Assembly (NCBI GenBank): GCA_030141605.1
Contig: JAQGDQ010000468.1
Span: 113,545 to 177,544, forward strand
Reading direction: 5' to 3'
DNA from: Tubiluchus corallicola
Taxonomy: Eukaryota; Priapulida; Priapulimorpha; Priapulimorphida; Tubiluchidae
Length of the DNA: 64,000 nucleotides
Part shown: piece by piece, positions 47,638 to 57,494 of the stretch
How the letters are laid out: each line of letters starts with the position of its first letter
Position numbering within the stretch: position 1 is the first letter of the stretch
Program-made: the position numbers and the translations under genes
The notes under the pieces: generated by a model
Database searches by the model: none
Seen by the model: only the letters and a program-made list of their open reading frames with translations
What the model was told of the DNA's origin: nothing

Positions 47638-48769
47638 AAAATATCAGGAAGAACTAAACAGGCTCAAAAAAGCCGATAACTACAGGCACTTGGAAACAAG
47701 GTGCACACACATGATAAACCTTTCATCCAACGACTACCTGGGACTGGCAAAACGCGAAGATATAAAACAGGAATTCATTGAAACAGAAAAACAATTGCCA
47801 GGGTTCAGCGCCGTATCCTCACGCCTCCTCACAGGTAATCACCAATACTACAATAACTTGGAAAACCTTATACAACAACAATTCAAACAAGAAGCAGCGC
47901 TGGTTTTCAATAGCGGATACCACGCAAACATCGGTGTACTCCCAACCCTGGCAGGACCAAAAGACCTTGTTATAGCAGATAAGCTGGTTCATGCAAGTCT
48001 TATCGATGGCATAAAGCTATCCTCTGCCGATTTCATGAGATACAGGCACCTGGACTACCAACACTTAGAACAAATACTCGAAAAAAACAGAAAACAATAC
48101 CAAAATACATTCATCGTTACCGAGACACTCTTCAGCATGGATGGAGACATGGCTGATCTTCACAAGCTGGTAGAAATCAAAAACAAATTCAAAACAATGC
48201 TATACATAGACGAAGCTCACGCTTACGGTGTATATGGAGCAACAGGGCTGGGACGTGCAGAACAGGAAGGGCTTATCCCTGACATCGACTTCATCGTTGG
48301 AACCTTCGGTAAAGCACTCGCATCAGTTGGCGCATTCGTAACATGCAAGCAGGTAATCAAAAAGTATCTTATCAACAAATCCAGGCCTCTTATATTCACC
48401 ACAGCCATCCCCCCCATCAACACCGCATGGACATACCATCTGGTAAAAAAACTACCACACCTCCACAACGAGCGGCAACACCTGAAAAGCATCTCTAAGC
48501 AATTGGCTGAAACACTGGGGAAAAAAATGCAATCACACATAATACCACTCATAGTCGGAGAAAACAACACAGCACTAAAAATATCCGGCCTCCTTGAAAA
48601 AGAAAATATCATCGCACTACCAATACGACACCCCGCTGTCCCAAAAGGAACTGCGCGTATACGGTTCTCACTAAACGCATCACATTCCAGTAAACAAATA
48701 GTCTATCTCACAAATACCCTGAAAACTATTAACGCAAAAAACCCTGACCAAAACCTAGCAAAAATTTGA
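47621..48769 (+). CDS. bioF: 8-amino-7-oxononanoate synthase
   Basis: A 382-residue alpha-oxoamine synthase. It has [84 protein letters not shown] and the PLP lysine in [14 protein letters not shown]. It condenses pimeloyl-ACP with alanine. It overlaps the bioA end by 17 bp and is 21 bp from bioG. Confidence 0.97.
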   Translation: MHKQVEKYQEELNRLKKADNYRHLETRCTHMINLSSNDYLGLAKREDIKQEFIETEKQLPGFSAVSSRLLTGNHQYYNNLENLIQQQFKQEAALVFNSGYHANIGVLPTLAGPKDLVIADKLVHASLIDGIKLSSADFMRYRHLDYQHLEQILEKNRKQYQNTFIVTETLFSMDGDMADLHKLVEIKNKFKTMLYIDEAHAYGVYGATGLGRAEQEGLIPDIDFIVGTFGKALASVGAFVTCKQVIKKYLINKSRPLIFTTAIPPINTAWTYHLVKKLPHLHNERQHLKSISKQLAETLGKKMQSHIIPLIVGENNTALKISGLLEKENIIALPIRHPAVPKGTARIRFSLNASHSSKQIVYLTNTLKTINAKNPDQNLAKI

Positions 48770-48790
48770 TAAAAACATAAAGAAAAAACC

Positions 48791-49438
48791 ATGAGCACCA
48801 AATGGATTAACAAAAATGGCAACAGCCTCCTAATACTCTTCTTCAACGGATGGGGAATGGACGAAAATACCGTTGCCCACCTCCCTTCCGAAAACTTCGA
48901 TATCCTGATGTTTCACCGGTATCACCACAAAAGGAAAATTCCAGATATCACCGCGTACAACAAAACATACATAATTGCATGGTCTCTGGGAGTATGGGCC
49001 GCCTCCAAATGGATGGCGCAAACATCTGTAAAAATAAACAGGGCAGTAGCCATCAATGGAACAGAACACCCAATTGATGACAACAGGGGAATACCATGCA
49101 AAACATTTGAAAACACACTCCGAGAATGGAATGAACACAACCGGAACAAATTCAATACAAGAATACTCAAAAGTCATAAAACCCTGCAACAACCAGACCC
49201 TATACATGGCAAACGTACAATCGCCGACCAGAAAAAAGAGCTACACTTACTAAAAACAATGATAAACAGCGAACAACAACCCAACGCCCGATGGAACACA
49301 ATCATTGCAGGAAGCTATGACCTCATATTTCCTCTAAAAAACATGAAAAACGCATGGAACAACAACATAAAAGAACTTCCTATACCCCACTATCCATTCC
49401 ATACATTCAACAACTGGAGCCAGATAGCTGCAACATAG
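48791..49438 (+). CDS. bioG: Pimeloyl-ACP methyl ester esterase, BioG type
   Basis: 215 residues of alpha/beta-hydrolase fold matching the DUF452/BioG family. It begins with an LILFFNGWGMDE oxyanion motif, and the nucleophile Ser is in IIAWSLGVWAASKW. The Asp is probably in IIAGSYDLIFP and the His in PIPHYPFHTF near the end. It removes the methyl ester from pimeloyl-ACP methyl ester, freeing the product of the BioC pathway. It takes the place of bioH. It lies between bioF and bioC in the operon. Confidence 0.88.
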   Translation: MSTKWINKNGNSLLILFFNGWGMDENTVAHLPSENFDILMFHRYHHKRKIPDITAYNKTYIIAWSLGVWAASKWMAQTSVKINRAVAINGTEHPIDDNRGIPCKTFENTLREWNEHNRNKFNTRILKSHKTLQQPDPIHGKRTIADQKKELHLLKTMINSEQQPNARWNTIIAGSYDLIFPLKNMKNAWNNNIKELPIPHYPFHTFNNWSQIAAT

Positions 49439-49455
49439 ACATACGCATAAAAAAA

Positions 49456-50265
49456 ATGAAAATACCCACTACCGGTAACAACCACAAATACATGAACAGG
49501 CACAGCACAAACAACATAGCACGACGCTTCAGACGCAGCATATCAACCTACAACTCGCAAGCAATAGTGCAAAAAGAAACTGCAAAAACCCTTATCAAAA
49601 AAATAAAAGAAACCCCCGGCATCGCACCAAAAAAAATCCTGGAAATAGGTTGCGGAACAGGGCTTCTCACTAAACACCTAGCAAAAACATTCCCATCAGC
49701 ACAACTTCACCTAAATGACCTTGTACAAGAAATGCAAGAAATAGTGTTGCAAACCATCAACGCGCAACAACTGCCACACTTTACAGCCGGCGATGCAGAA
49801 AACCATCCACTACAAAAAGAATACAACCTTATCGCATCATCATCTGTATTTCAATGGATAAAAAACCCAGGCGCATTCTACAAAAAACTATCAGACTCAC
49901 TCGCCCACAAAGGATACTTGGCATTTAGTGCATATGGACCTGATAACTACATGGAAATACGCAAAACAACCGGAAAAGGGCTACACTACCCCACACTGCA
50001 CAACACCCTACTTATGCTCTCCAAACACTTTGACATACTATACAAATCCGAGCACACACATACACTTCAATTTCAATCCCCTATAGCGCTGCTTAAGCAC
50101 CTGAAAGCAACAGGAGTAAATGGAACAAACAGCAGTGCTTGGACAAAAAAAGAACTAAACACCTTCATAAACAACTACCCCGTCCTGCCAAACGGGAAAT
50201 ACCCATTAACATACCACCCTCGAATAATTATAGCAAAAAAAAGACAGTATAATATTAACCTGTAA
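49456..50265 (+). CDS. bioC: Malonyl-ACP O-methyltransferase
   Basis: Start taken at the ATG at 49456, just behind the bioG stop; 49492 (MNRHSTNNIARRFRRSISTY) is a good alternative. It is a SAM methyltransferase with motif I KILEIGCGTGLLTKHLA, AQLHLNDLVQEM, NLIASSSVFQWI and the BioC-type N-terminal FRRSISTYNSQAIVQKETAK. It methylates malonyl-ACP so that fatty acid synthesis can make the pimelate chain. It is followed by bioD after 11 bp. Confidence 0.92.
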   Translation: MKIPTTGNNHKYMNRHSTNNIARRFRRSISTYNSQAIVQKETAKTLIKKIKETPGIAPKKILEIGCGTGLLTKHLAKTFPSAQLHLNDLVQEMQEIVLQTINAQQLPHFTAGDAENHPLQKEYNLIASSSVFQWIKNPGAFYKKLSDSLAHKGYLAFSAYGPDNYMEIRKTTGKGLHYPTLHNTLLMLSKHFDILYKSEHTHTLQFQSPIALLKHLKATGVNGTNSSAWTKKELNTFINNYPVLPNGKYPLTYHPRIIIAKKRQYNINL

Positions 50266-50276
50266 CCACACCACCC

Positions 50277-50972
50277 ATGAACAACTCACCATCCTGTATA
50301 CTCTTTATTTCAGGTATAGACACAAACAGCGGAAAAACTATCGCAACAGGACTACTGGCAGCATATCTGAAAAAACAGGGCAAAAATATCATCACGCAAA
50401 AGCTCGTTCAAACAGGGTGCACAGGCATTGCCGAAGACATCATAACCCACCGCACAATATCGGGAATGCCGCTTACCGAAGAAGACCGCGACAGAACAAC
50501 GTGCCCATTCGTATTTAAAAAAGCTGCATCACCACACCTGGCAGCCGAAACAGAAGGAAAAAAAATTGACATCGACAAAATAGAGCAGGCAACAAAACAA
50601 CTGGCAAAAAAATACGACACACTCCTTATTGAAGGAGCAGGAGGACTGCACGTGCCAATAACACGAGAAACATTCATTATAGACCTATTGGAAGAAAAAA
50701 AATATCCGGTTATACTGGTTACAACACCACAGCTGGGAAGTATCAACCAGACACTTACAAGCCTGGAAGTACTAAAACATCGTAACATACCGCTCGCAGC
50801 ACTTATATATAACAACTACCCGCAAACAGACCTCGCAATCACCCGCGACTCCAGAACAATATTCAGGGACTACCTGGACAAAAATTTCGATGGTGTGCCA
50901 TTAATTGACATTCCCAAAATAAAACATAATACCCCACCTTCAATCGACTTCTCTGCAATAAACACCACTTGA
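50277..50972 (+). CDS. bioD: Dethiobiotin synthetase
   Basis: A 231-residue P-loop enzyme: FISGIDTNSGKTIATGLLAA (nucleotide loop), the substrate segment LVQTGCTGIAEDI, PHLAAETEG, and LLIEGAGGLHVPITRETF. It closes the ureido ring of dethiobiotin using ATP and CO2. Last gene of the biotin operon. With bioB, A, F, G and C, the pathway from malonyl-ACP to biotin is complete. Confidence 0.96.
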   Translation: MNNSPSCILFISGIDTNSGKTIATGLLAAYLKKQGKNIITQKLVQTGCTGIAEDIITHRTISGMPLTEEDRDRTTCPFVFKKAASPHLAAETEGKKIDIDKIEQATKQLAKKYDTLLIEGAGGLHVPITRETFIIDLLEEKKYPVILVTTPQLGSINQTLTSLEVLKHRNIPLAALIYNNYPQTDLAITRDSRTIFRDYLDKNFDGVPLIDIPKIKHNTPPSIDFSAINTT

Positions 50973-51529
50973 AATGGGTAAAAACCTATAATAATCTGTA
51001 TATTATTAGCTCACTTCTTATCATGTCATAGCGCTACTTTGCCAACCAAAAGGTATCCTAGATAGGAAACTATTCTATACTTGGCACCTTACAAACTATA
51101 TAATAACTTTAACACTATTCATAGCTAACCTTCATCTACCTGGATTTAAGGAAAAATGGGAAAGTATAACTTGAAGCCTTTACAAAAAATTGGATAAGAG
51201 TAAATAAAAAGCTCGATCAAAACCGTAGCTTACTGGCGTAAATAAAGATACTGACAATGGCTCCAATTAAAAAGATAAACCTCACAAAAGCCCCGCTGTT
51301 TAACACTAGCTCGCTGACAGAACTCTCCTTTTCATCCCCATACGGCTCTCTATCTCTTTTGGCGTAATAAAAACACCTTTGATCTCTTGGCTACTTTGTA
51401 GGACAAAAGCAGAAAACTATCAAAAAATAAGGACTAAAAAACAAAAACCTGTGCAATAGGATATAAACTACTCTCCTGTCTCTTCTCTATCAAGACAAAA
51501 GACATAAAAACACAAAGGACCTCCCCCCT
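50973..51529. other. Intergenic region between convergent bioD and gldN
   Basis: About 560 bp without a gene. It holds repeat M6 (51171-51294). No strong terminator hairpin is seen for bioD. The rest is A/T-rich with no recognised feature. Confidence 0.5.
51171..51294 (+). repeat. Dispersed intergenic repeat, copy M6 (degenerate)
   Basis: The left end is TTGAAGCCTTTACAAAAAAT, the middle AAAAGCTCGATCAAAACCGT then AGCTTACTGGCGTAAATAA, and the right end AAAGATAAACCTCACAAAAG. It is one of the more diverged copies. Confidence 0.6.
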
Positions 51530-52396
51530 CTAATACTCCCAGAGATCCTGCTCGTAGTTAAAAATAGTATTTTTTATCCTTTCTGACTCATCCAAGGCAG
51601 CCTCTCCTGAAGCATACTGATCAATACTCCTGTTGTTATGAGCATTCGACTCCCTCACAATATAACTGTCAAATTTTCTTGTTACAAACAAGTCATCAAA
51701 GCTAATATTCCTGGCATTATTATACGGATTAAGAGCCTCATAACGTGCAAGAAGCGATCTAACATTCGGGTAATAGACCCAGAAAACCATTCTGCGCTGT
51801 GGCTCCTCCCTTTCTACATCGGATTCACGATAAAATTCCTGTATTGGGCACAACCCTAATATTCGAACCTGCATAGAGGAAGTCTTCAGATCAAAAAACC
51901 ACACCTCTTTAATCATCAACTCTTTTACCTCTTGAACAGGAATATCCTGAGTAACAATAACCTCCTCCATAACTCCGGTTTCAAAGTTTCTTCTTTGAAC
52001 CGTTTTTGGCATCGCTCCAAAAGCAGCCTTAACACTCTCGTAAGTTATAGGATTACTAAACTCATCTCCCCTTGTGGCATCATAAGCAGTTATTTCCCCA
52101 TCCTCAATTCCTTTCAGCAGCACGTTGGTTATACTCAATCTTTCCATATCCTGCGTGGGATAATACAGGGATTGATTCAGCTTCTCACGAAGATTAATAA
52201 TCCTCCATACCGTTTTTGACCATACTACATCTGCTTCGCGCACTGTAGGTAGTTTAACAGGTTTGCGAGTATCAATTATGTGTTTATTATACACACCATC
52301 CTGTACTTCAGCCCTCAATGTATCGGTATTCTGTGCCTTTGCACTCAGAGTTGTAAATAGTAACACCACTACAAAAAACTTGAATATGTGCATCAT
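51530..52396 (-). CDS. gldN: Type IX secretion system protein GldN/PorN
   Basis: 288 residues with a signal peptide (FFVVVLLFTTLSAKAQ). VVWSKTVWRIINLREKLNQS and YYPNVRSLLARYEALNP-like stretches are typical of the GldN family. It forms the periplasmic ring of the secretion machine with GldK. Last gene of porP-gldK-gldL-gldM-gldN, 2 bp after gldM, so translationally linked. Confidence 0.93.
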   Translation of the reverse strand: MMHIFKFFVVVLLFTTLSAKAQNTDTLRAEVQDGVYNKHIIDTRKPVKLPTVREADVVWSKTVWRIINLREKLNQSLYYPTQDMERLSITNVLLKGIEDGEITAYDATRGDEFSNPITYESVKAAFGAMPKTVQRRNFETGVMEEVIVTQDIPVQEVKELMIKEVWFFDLKTSSMQVRILGLCPIQEFYRESDVEREEPQRRMVFWVYYPNVRSLLARYEALNPYNNARNISFDDLFVTRKFDSYIVRESNAHNNRSIDQYASGEAALDESERIKNTIFNYEQDLWEY

Positions 52397-52398
52397 AT

Positions 52399-53937
52399 CT
52401 ATCTTATTTTAAAACTTATTGCTGATAAATTACGTATTGTCCTATCCTCTCCCTTGGCTTGAATATTATCTATATATAATCTGTTGCCAGAATTTAATCC
52501 TTTTATTAAATCTCGCTGATCCTCAGTAAACCTATTACTATTTGATACTGCATCAATCACATAGCCTCCCCTGGTAGTAGATACTGTAAATGAGGTTACA
52601 GTAAACCTCATTTCAAAATCAAAATTAGGAATCTCTGCAAATACACCTTGCTCCGTCATTAACTCATTTTTGCCAATCATGCCTTCATTTTTACCGGCAA
52701 TAGTCGCAACAGGATCAGGGACACGCTTAACACGAAACTCCATGGATCCCATAGTCTTTTTTGATCCATCAATATCTGCGCTTACTGTTATAACAGACTT
52801 TTGTCCCGCTTGCTTGGGAAACGCAATATAATCTCTTCCCCGCCTTTCAATTCTTCCATTTGTAATTGTGGGAACAATCTTATCCGGAGAAACACCTGGC
52901 GCAGAAATAGAAATGGGATTTGCAAGCCCGGTATACAATATATTCATTTTGGTAGGAGAAATAGTCACAGTCGGCTTCGCAACTTGGTACTCCCCATTAA
53001 ACGGGTACCTTACAACATTCCCTTCTGGAGATGTAAAGTTAATTACCCCACCCCATTTATAAAAGCCCTCCTTTGTTGCCTTTGTCCTATACATCCCAAC
53101 ACCTTCCCCAATTATTGGGACAGCCCTATTGTTCACTGTTATATCTGGTGTATTAGTTGTGTCAACAGCAGATAAAAATATTCTGGCTGCAAACTCTCCC
53201 CCTTCAAGAATATAATTAGACTTAGGAATCACCTGTGCTTCCAGTTTATTAAACTTAAAAGAACCCGCATCAATTTTGCTGTATAGGTAGCTTACTATTT
53301 CAGACTCAGCATAGCGCACATCGCTTTGCATATTCGACATCAACGCAAGAACGCTTATCAATGGATACCCCTGAAACTTAGATATCTCCCAGCTGGGCCT
53401 ACTACCTTCCTTTGGTGGAGGATCCGATGTGTCCAAAGTTTTATTGAGCCGGCTAATAGCTGTCGAATCCTTTTTATCTACAAGTGAAACCACATGATCA
53501 CGATAACTAATGATTGCATTTTTAAGCTCTGTCCCATGCTTTTTTGTAAGCATAAGCTCTGCTGAGGCATACGTGTCATCTTTGGCAATTACATTTGCAA
53601 CATCCCCGTAATCCCCATCAGCTCTTTTTACAAGCATAACCTTCAAGCTATCAATATAATCTACCAAGGCATCAGACTTGACCTTCACTTCAAGCACATC
53701 TCTGTTTAGCTCCCCAGCTTTTGTCGGATTTAACTCCGCTGCATTGGCAAAATCAACATAAACACGCTCGTTCTTAAGCCTAAAGTTCTCTACAGTCTTC
53801 TGTATTCCGCTATCTACAATATCAAAAGCATCAAGTACAGACTTGTCAACATTCAGCGCCAGCATAGCAATTAATACCAGATACATTAGACTTATCATAC
53901 GTTGCCTAGGCGTTTCTGGACAATTCTTTGACCCCAT
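52399..53937 (-). CDS. gldM: Type IX secretion system protein GldM/PorM
   Basis: A 512-residue inner-membrane protein. It begins CPETPRQRMISLMYLVLIAM, LALNV with a single N-terminal transmembrane helix. The large periplasmic part is in Ig-like beta domains (VINFTSPEGNVVRYPFNGEY, EFRVKRVPDPVATIAGKNEG). With GldL it forms the proton-driven motor of type IX secretion and gliding. It is 60 bp from gldL. Confidence 0.95.
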   Translation of the reverse strand: MGSKNCPETPRQRMISLMYLVLIAMLALNVDKSVLDAFDIVDSGIQKTVENFRLKNERVYVDFANAAELNPTKAGELNRDVLEVKVKSDALVDYIDSLKVMLVKRADGDYGDVANVIAKDDTYASAELMLTKKHGTELKNAIISYRDHVVSLVDKKDSTAISRLNKTLDTSDPPPKEGSRPSWEISKFQGYPLISVLALMSNMQSDVRYAESEIVSYLYSKIDAGSFKFNKLEAQVIPKSNYILEGGEFAARIFLSAVDTTNTPDITVNNRAVPIIGEGVGMYRTKATKEGFYKWGGVINFTSPEGNVVRYPFNGEYQVAKPTVTISPTKMNILYTGLANPISISAPGVSPDKIVPTITNGRIERRGRDYIAFPKQAGQKSVITVSADIDGSKKTMGSMEFRVKRVPDPVATIAGKNEGMIGKNELMTEQGVFAEIPNFDFEMRFTVTSFTVSTTRGGYVIDAVSNSNRFTEDQRDLIKGLNSGNRLYIDNIQAKGEDRTIRNLSAISFKIR

Positions 53938-53997
53938 CTACTTCAAAATTAAATCCTTTGTAACTCTAATATTCCAATCCTTCGCACTAACACTACT

Positions 53998-54765
53998 TTA
54001 CATCTTAACATTCATTGCTCCAAGCATATTCCCATATACGTTGTTCAGAGCCTCCAGTTTCTTATTAAGCATCCCCACCTGTTGCTTATAACGCTCAGAC
54101 TCATCTATAGAAGCAGATAACAATTTGCTCATCTTAGAATATTCAGCGCTTACTCGTGAAGATATTTCTGCCTGCTCACTGGCACTTCCCAACTGTACCT
54201 GGTAAGATTTATTTAAAGTCGCAAGATTATTACTCGCTGTATCAAGACCTTTGGTATACGCTTCTGTAAATGACTCTATAGAATCAGCAGCAGAACCAAT
54301 ATTTTGTATATATCCCTTCGTTGCAAGCGATGCAGAAGTAATATCATTGAGATTACCAGCTGTATTACTAAGATTCTGAAGCCCTTCCTGCAATCTGGAA
54401 AGAAGCTCGGGAGAAATATCTGCCTCCCCAAGCATTTTATCAAGACTATTAACCGCAGAACCACCAAGATCAACACCTCCAAAAAACTCGTCTTCTTCGT
54501 CAGCAAGCTCAGAAATACCTTTATCTTCACGCAACTGGGGATAAACCTTTGTCCAGTCAGGAGGTTCATGACTCGGTTCAAATGCAGACAAGAAAAAAAT
54601 CAGCACCTCCGCAGACATACCAATAATTAGCATTGTCGAACCGCCTGACCAATGCTCCAGCTTAAAAAGCGCTCCTAAAAGTACTACTGCTGCTCCCCAG
54701 CCATAAATATAGTTCATGAAGGTTTTCCACCTCTTAGACTTCGTCAGCGTCGTTGTCATTCCCAT
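53998..54765 (-). CDS. gldL: Type IX secretion system motor protein GldL/PorL
   Basis: 255 residues. Two close N-terminal transmembrane helices (YIYGWGAAVVLLGALFKLEH, MLIIGMSAEVLIFFLSAFEP) are followed by a long cytoplasmic coiled region (ISPELLSRLQEGLQNLSNTA to the C-terminus). The Glu in the second helix (MSAEVLIFF) is where the proton-conducting acidic residue of the family is expected. Partner of GldM. Confidence 0.94.
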   Translation of the reverse strand: MGMTTTLTKSKRWKTFMNYIYGWGAAVVLLGALFKLEHWSGGSTMLIIGMSAEVLIFFLSAFEPSHEPPDWTKVYPQLREDKGISELADEEDEFFGGVDLGGSAVNSLDKMLGEADISPELLSRLQEGLQNLSNTAGNLNDITSASLATKGYIQNIGSAADSIESFTEAYTKGLDTASNNLATLNKSYQVQLGSASEQAEISSRVSAEYSKMSKLLSASIDESERYKQQVGMLNKKLEALNNVYGNMLGAMNVKM

Positions 54766-54801
54766 AATAAAAAAGTATAGAATTAACTTTTCCTATAAAA
54801 T

Positions 54802-56151
54802 TTAAAATAAATCAGTAAATGTCGACATAACGCACCTAAAGCCAATATATGACTTTGATGTATCCTGGTACTCATAAGTTCGCGTCGACACCCGCAAAAA
54901 ATAAGATATATCTTTCCATGAGCCTCCCCTAACCACTTTTCTTTTCATTGACGGAGGATCATCTGGTAGTGCATTGTACTCAAAGGTGGGATTAAAATCA
55001 TGCATAAAAACATAAGACGACTCATCGTATGCAGAATTTGTCCACTCAGCAACATTACCAGCCATATCATACAGACCGTAACCATTCGGATCAAACATAC
55101 CAACCTCTAATGTAGCCAGCCCTCCATCTCCAGCGTAGCCTCCACGCATCGGCTTAAAATTGGCAAGAAAACATTTCGTTCGTGGCGAACGTATATAATA
55201 ACTTCCCCATGGGTAAATAGTAGTATTTTCCAACCCGCCTCTTGCAGCATACTCCCACTCTGCCTCGGAAGGCAATCTGTAATCCTGAATAAACGGAGCC
55301 CTTGACTGGGCAAGAGCCTCATTCCTGAGTTGAGTCCTCCAGTGACAAAAAGCCTTGGCTTGCTTCCACGAAACACCAACAACCGGATAATTATCAAATC
55401 CGGGATGAGAAAAATACTTCTTAACCCACGGATCATTGTATGAATATGTATAATCCCGACTCCAGCAAAGCGTATCAGGATAAATATGCACAGCATCCCT
55501 CATTATAAAACTCGAACGCCCCTCTATAGGAATCTCCTGCCCATTAAGATCAAACACCTTACCATCATAGCTTTGTGTCTCATAATTATATGCATTGGAG
55601 CGGAGAGCTGCCTGCTTAAAATCAAACCATGAATACTCATACCGGAGCTTGCGGTTGTCAAACTCTCTCCCACCAAACAGCTTATCATTATCAGAATAAT
55701 AAAGCTCCCCCAAAGCTTCATAATGTTCCTGATTATTCCAGGAAATCTTTTTCCGCCAGTTTATGCGGGGACGATCCAGGGGAATGCCTTTGCGATCCTC
55801 AGATATCAAAAATCCATCGATCTGCTCCCCAAGCAGAGTCCTTGCAATAGAGTCACGAACCCAATATACAAACTGTCGGTACTCACTATTTGTTATCTCC
55901 GTATCATCCATCCAAAAGGCATCAACAGAAACAGCCCTGACATGCATAGGAGAGTGAGTTATATCCTGGCCTCCGGCACCTATATTAAAAACACCTCTAG
56001 GCACATAGACCATTCCGTATGGAGGCTTTTCAACATAACTGCCCTTGCCTAAAGGCGAGCCCACCAACTCTCCACGCTTGGGAAAGCCACAACTGGTAAA
56101 ACAGAAAACCAGCATAATGCAACATGCTGTAATCAATAGTAGTTTTTTCAT
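54802..56151 (-). CDS. gldK: Type IX secretion system lipoprotein GldK/PorK
   Basis: A 449-residue outer-membrane lipoprotein (FCFTSC). It has the FGE-sulfatase/formylglycine-generating-like fold: MVYVPRGVFNIGAGGQD, DAFWMDDTEITNSEYRQFVY, VVGVSWKQAKAFCHWR, YRLPSEAEWEYAARGGLEN, LYDMAGNVAEWTNSAYDE and VVRGGSWKDISYFLRVSTR. In GldK this fold is structural. It makes the ring under the outer membrane with GldN. It is preceded by porP at a distance of 150 bp. Confidence 0.95.
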   Translation of the reverse strand: MKKLLLITACCIMLVFCFTSCGFPKRGELVGSPLGKGSYVEKPPYGMVYVPRGVFNIGAGGQDITHSPMHVRAVSVDAFWMDDTEITNSEYRQFVYWVRDSIARTLLGEQIDGFLISEDRKGIPLDRPRINWRKKISWNNQEHYEALGELYYSDNDKLFGGREFDNRKLRYEYSWFDFKQAALRSNAYNYETQSYDGKVFDLNGQEIPIEGRSSFIMRDAVHIYPDTLCWSRDYTYSYNDPWVKKYFSHPGFDNYPVVGVSWKQAKAFCHWRTQLRNEALAQSRAPFIQDYRLPSEAEWEYAARGGLENTTIYPWGSYYIRSPRTKCFLANFKPMRGGYAGDGGLATLEVGMFDPNGYGLYDMAGNVAEWTNSAYDESSYVFMHDFNPTFEYNALPDDPPSMKRKVVRGGSWKDISYFLRVSTRTYEYQDTSKSYIGFRCVMSTFTDLF

Positions 56152-56303
56152 TTTCTTTACCTAAAAAAAATAACAATGCGAATTAGTTCGCAGAACCTTC
56201 ATCGCTATAGTCAACTTAAATAAATATCGCACTTTTATATCTGCGCATATTTTATTTTTTCCAAAATTAAATAAAATAAACGAGATACAAAGCATTAGTC
56301 GGC

Positions 56304-57272
56304 TTAAAGAAACCTTACACTTTTATACTTATGTGCCCTTCTTTTTCCAAAATTAAACAAATAAGCGAGATACAACTCATGTGACCCCGAACTATGACTA
56401 GCCAAAGCAGAAGTGGTAATATCGTATGAATAACCAACCCTTACTCCACTTCTGAGCTCAATCCCCGCAAGCACTACAATCGCATCATCTAGCCGGTAGG
56501 TCAACCCTCCCCATATTCGGCCATCATAATACAGGTTAACATTAATATCAACTTGTGAACTCACCATATCCGTCTTAAAAAAAAATGACGGCTGTACCTC
56601 AAACAACGGATTAGTTAGTCCAATATTGTACCCCCCTGTAAAATAATAATGCCTTTTTACAAAATAATTTCCATTATCGTCGTACGAAAAAGAGGGCTGG
56701 GCTAAGTGTTTAACAGCAACTCCTGCGTACAATACTTCTTTTTCATAAAAAGCGCCAAAATTAAAATCTGCAGCAAACTGACTAATCTCCTGGCTAAACA
56801 GTAATGGATCATTGGCATCTACCATTTCATATCCCGCATCTTCTGTCCAACCAGGCTTCAACTTTTTGCTTAATATCCCTCCGGTAAAGCCTAGCCCAAG
56901 ATCCCCCCCCCAAGCCTTTACCCGCCATGCATAAGTCAGCCCCACAGCAATATTGCTTTCGTATCCAATCTCATCACCAATAACTGTTAGCCCAATCCCA
57001 TCATTCCCACTTATTAAATTAACTGTCGCATCAATATTAAATGCAGTAGTCACGGGTGCACCAGGGAAACCCAGCCACTGCCTCCTGTTAATTAAGGAGA
57101 CACGTACAGCATCGCCACTTCCTGCAAAGCCTGAATTCACTGTTTGATGATTCACCATGTTTTGGCTAAACTGCGGATCCTGCTGCGCCAGCACACAGTA
57201 ACACGCAGAAACTGAAAATAATAGCAAGGCAGTTTTTCGTATAGCGCTCTTTACACAGCCAGTATCCATCAA
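56304..57272 (-). CDS. porP: Type IX secretion system outer-membrane protein PorP/SprF
   Basis: 322 residues with a signal peptide (LLFSVSACYCVLAQ). It starts QQDPQFSQNMVNHQTVNSGF, the hallmark of PorP/SprF proteins, with INRRQWLGFPGAPVTTAFNI next. It is a beta-barrel rich in aromatic-ended strands, ending LYLAYLFNFGKRR. In Porphyromonas and Bacteroidota generally porP precedes porK, as here. It probably helps anchor or assemble the translocon. Confidence 0.93.
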   Translation of the reverse strand: MMDTGCVKSAIRKTALLLFSVSACYCVLAQQDPQFSQNMVNHQTVNSGFAGSGDAVRVSLINRRQWLGFPGAPVTTAFNIDATVNLISGNDGIGLTVIGDEIGYESNIAVGLTYAWRVKAWGGDLGLGFTGGILSKKLKPGWTEDAGYEMVDANDPLLFSQEISQFAADFNFGAFYEKEVLYAGVAVKHLAQPSFSYDDNGNYFVKRHYYFTGGYNIGLTNPLFEVQPSFFFKTDMVSSQVDINVNLYYDGRIWGGLTYRLDDAIVVLAGIELRSGVRVGYSYDITTSALASHSSGSHELYLAYLFNFGKRRAHKYKSVRFL

Positions 57273-57333
57273 TTATTTTTCGATTTCCTTACAACTGAAA
57301 ATAAATAGATATTTTTTATCCCCTAACTACTTA

Positions 57334-57470
57334 TAAAACCTTCGCAAGACCCCTCTTTTATTAAATACTTTCAACCAAAACCCTCTTAAAATCATCACCT
57401 GTGCCGACAAAGAGCTTCTCAATTGAACTTTTCTCGACCTGAACCAAATTTTTGCTCTGCAAGGTGTTAA
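57334..57470 (-). repeat. Dispersed intergenic repeat, copy M7 (only minus-strand copy)
   Basis: On the minus strand the left end is ACACCTTGCAGAGCAAAAAT, the middle TTGGTTCAGGTCGAGAAAAG then GATGATTTTAAGAGGGTTTT, and the right end GGTCTTGCGAAGGTTTTAT. It lies between the arginase-like gene and porP and is closest in its middle to M8. Confidence 0.7.
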
Positions 57471-57494
57471 TTATACCTACTCTTAAAACTTATG

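Noticed and set aside
48223-48612. 129-codon minus-strand frame inside bioF
   Set aside because: It is a shadow of the bioF coding sequence, which carries all its active-site motifs.
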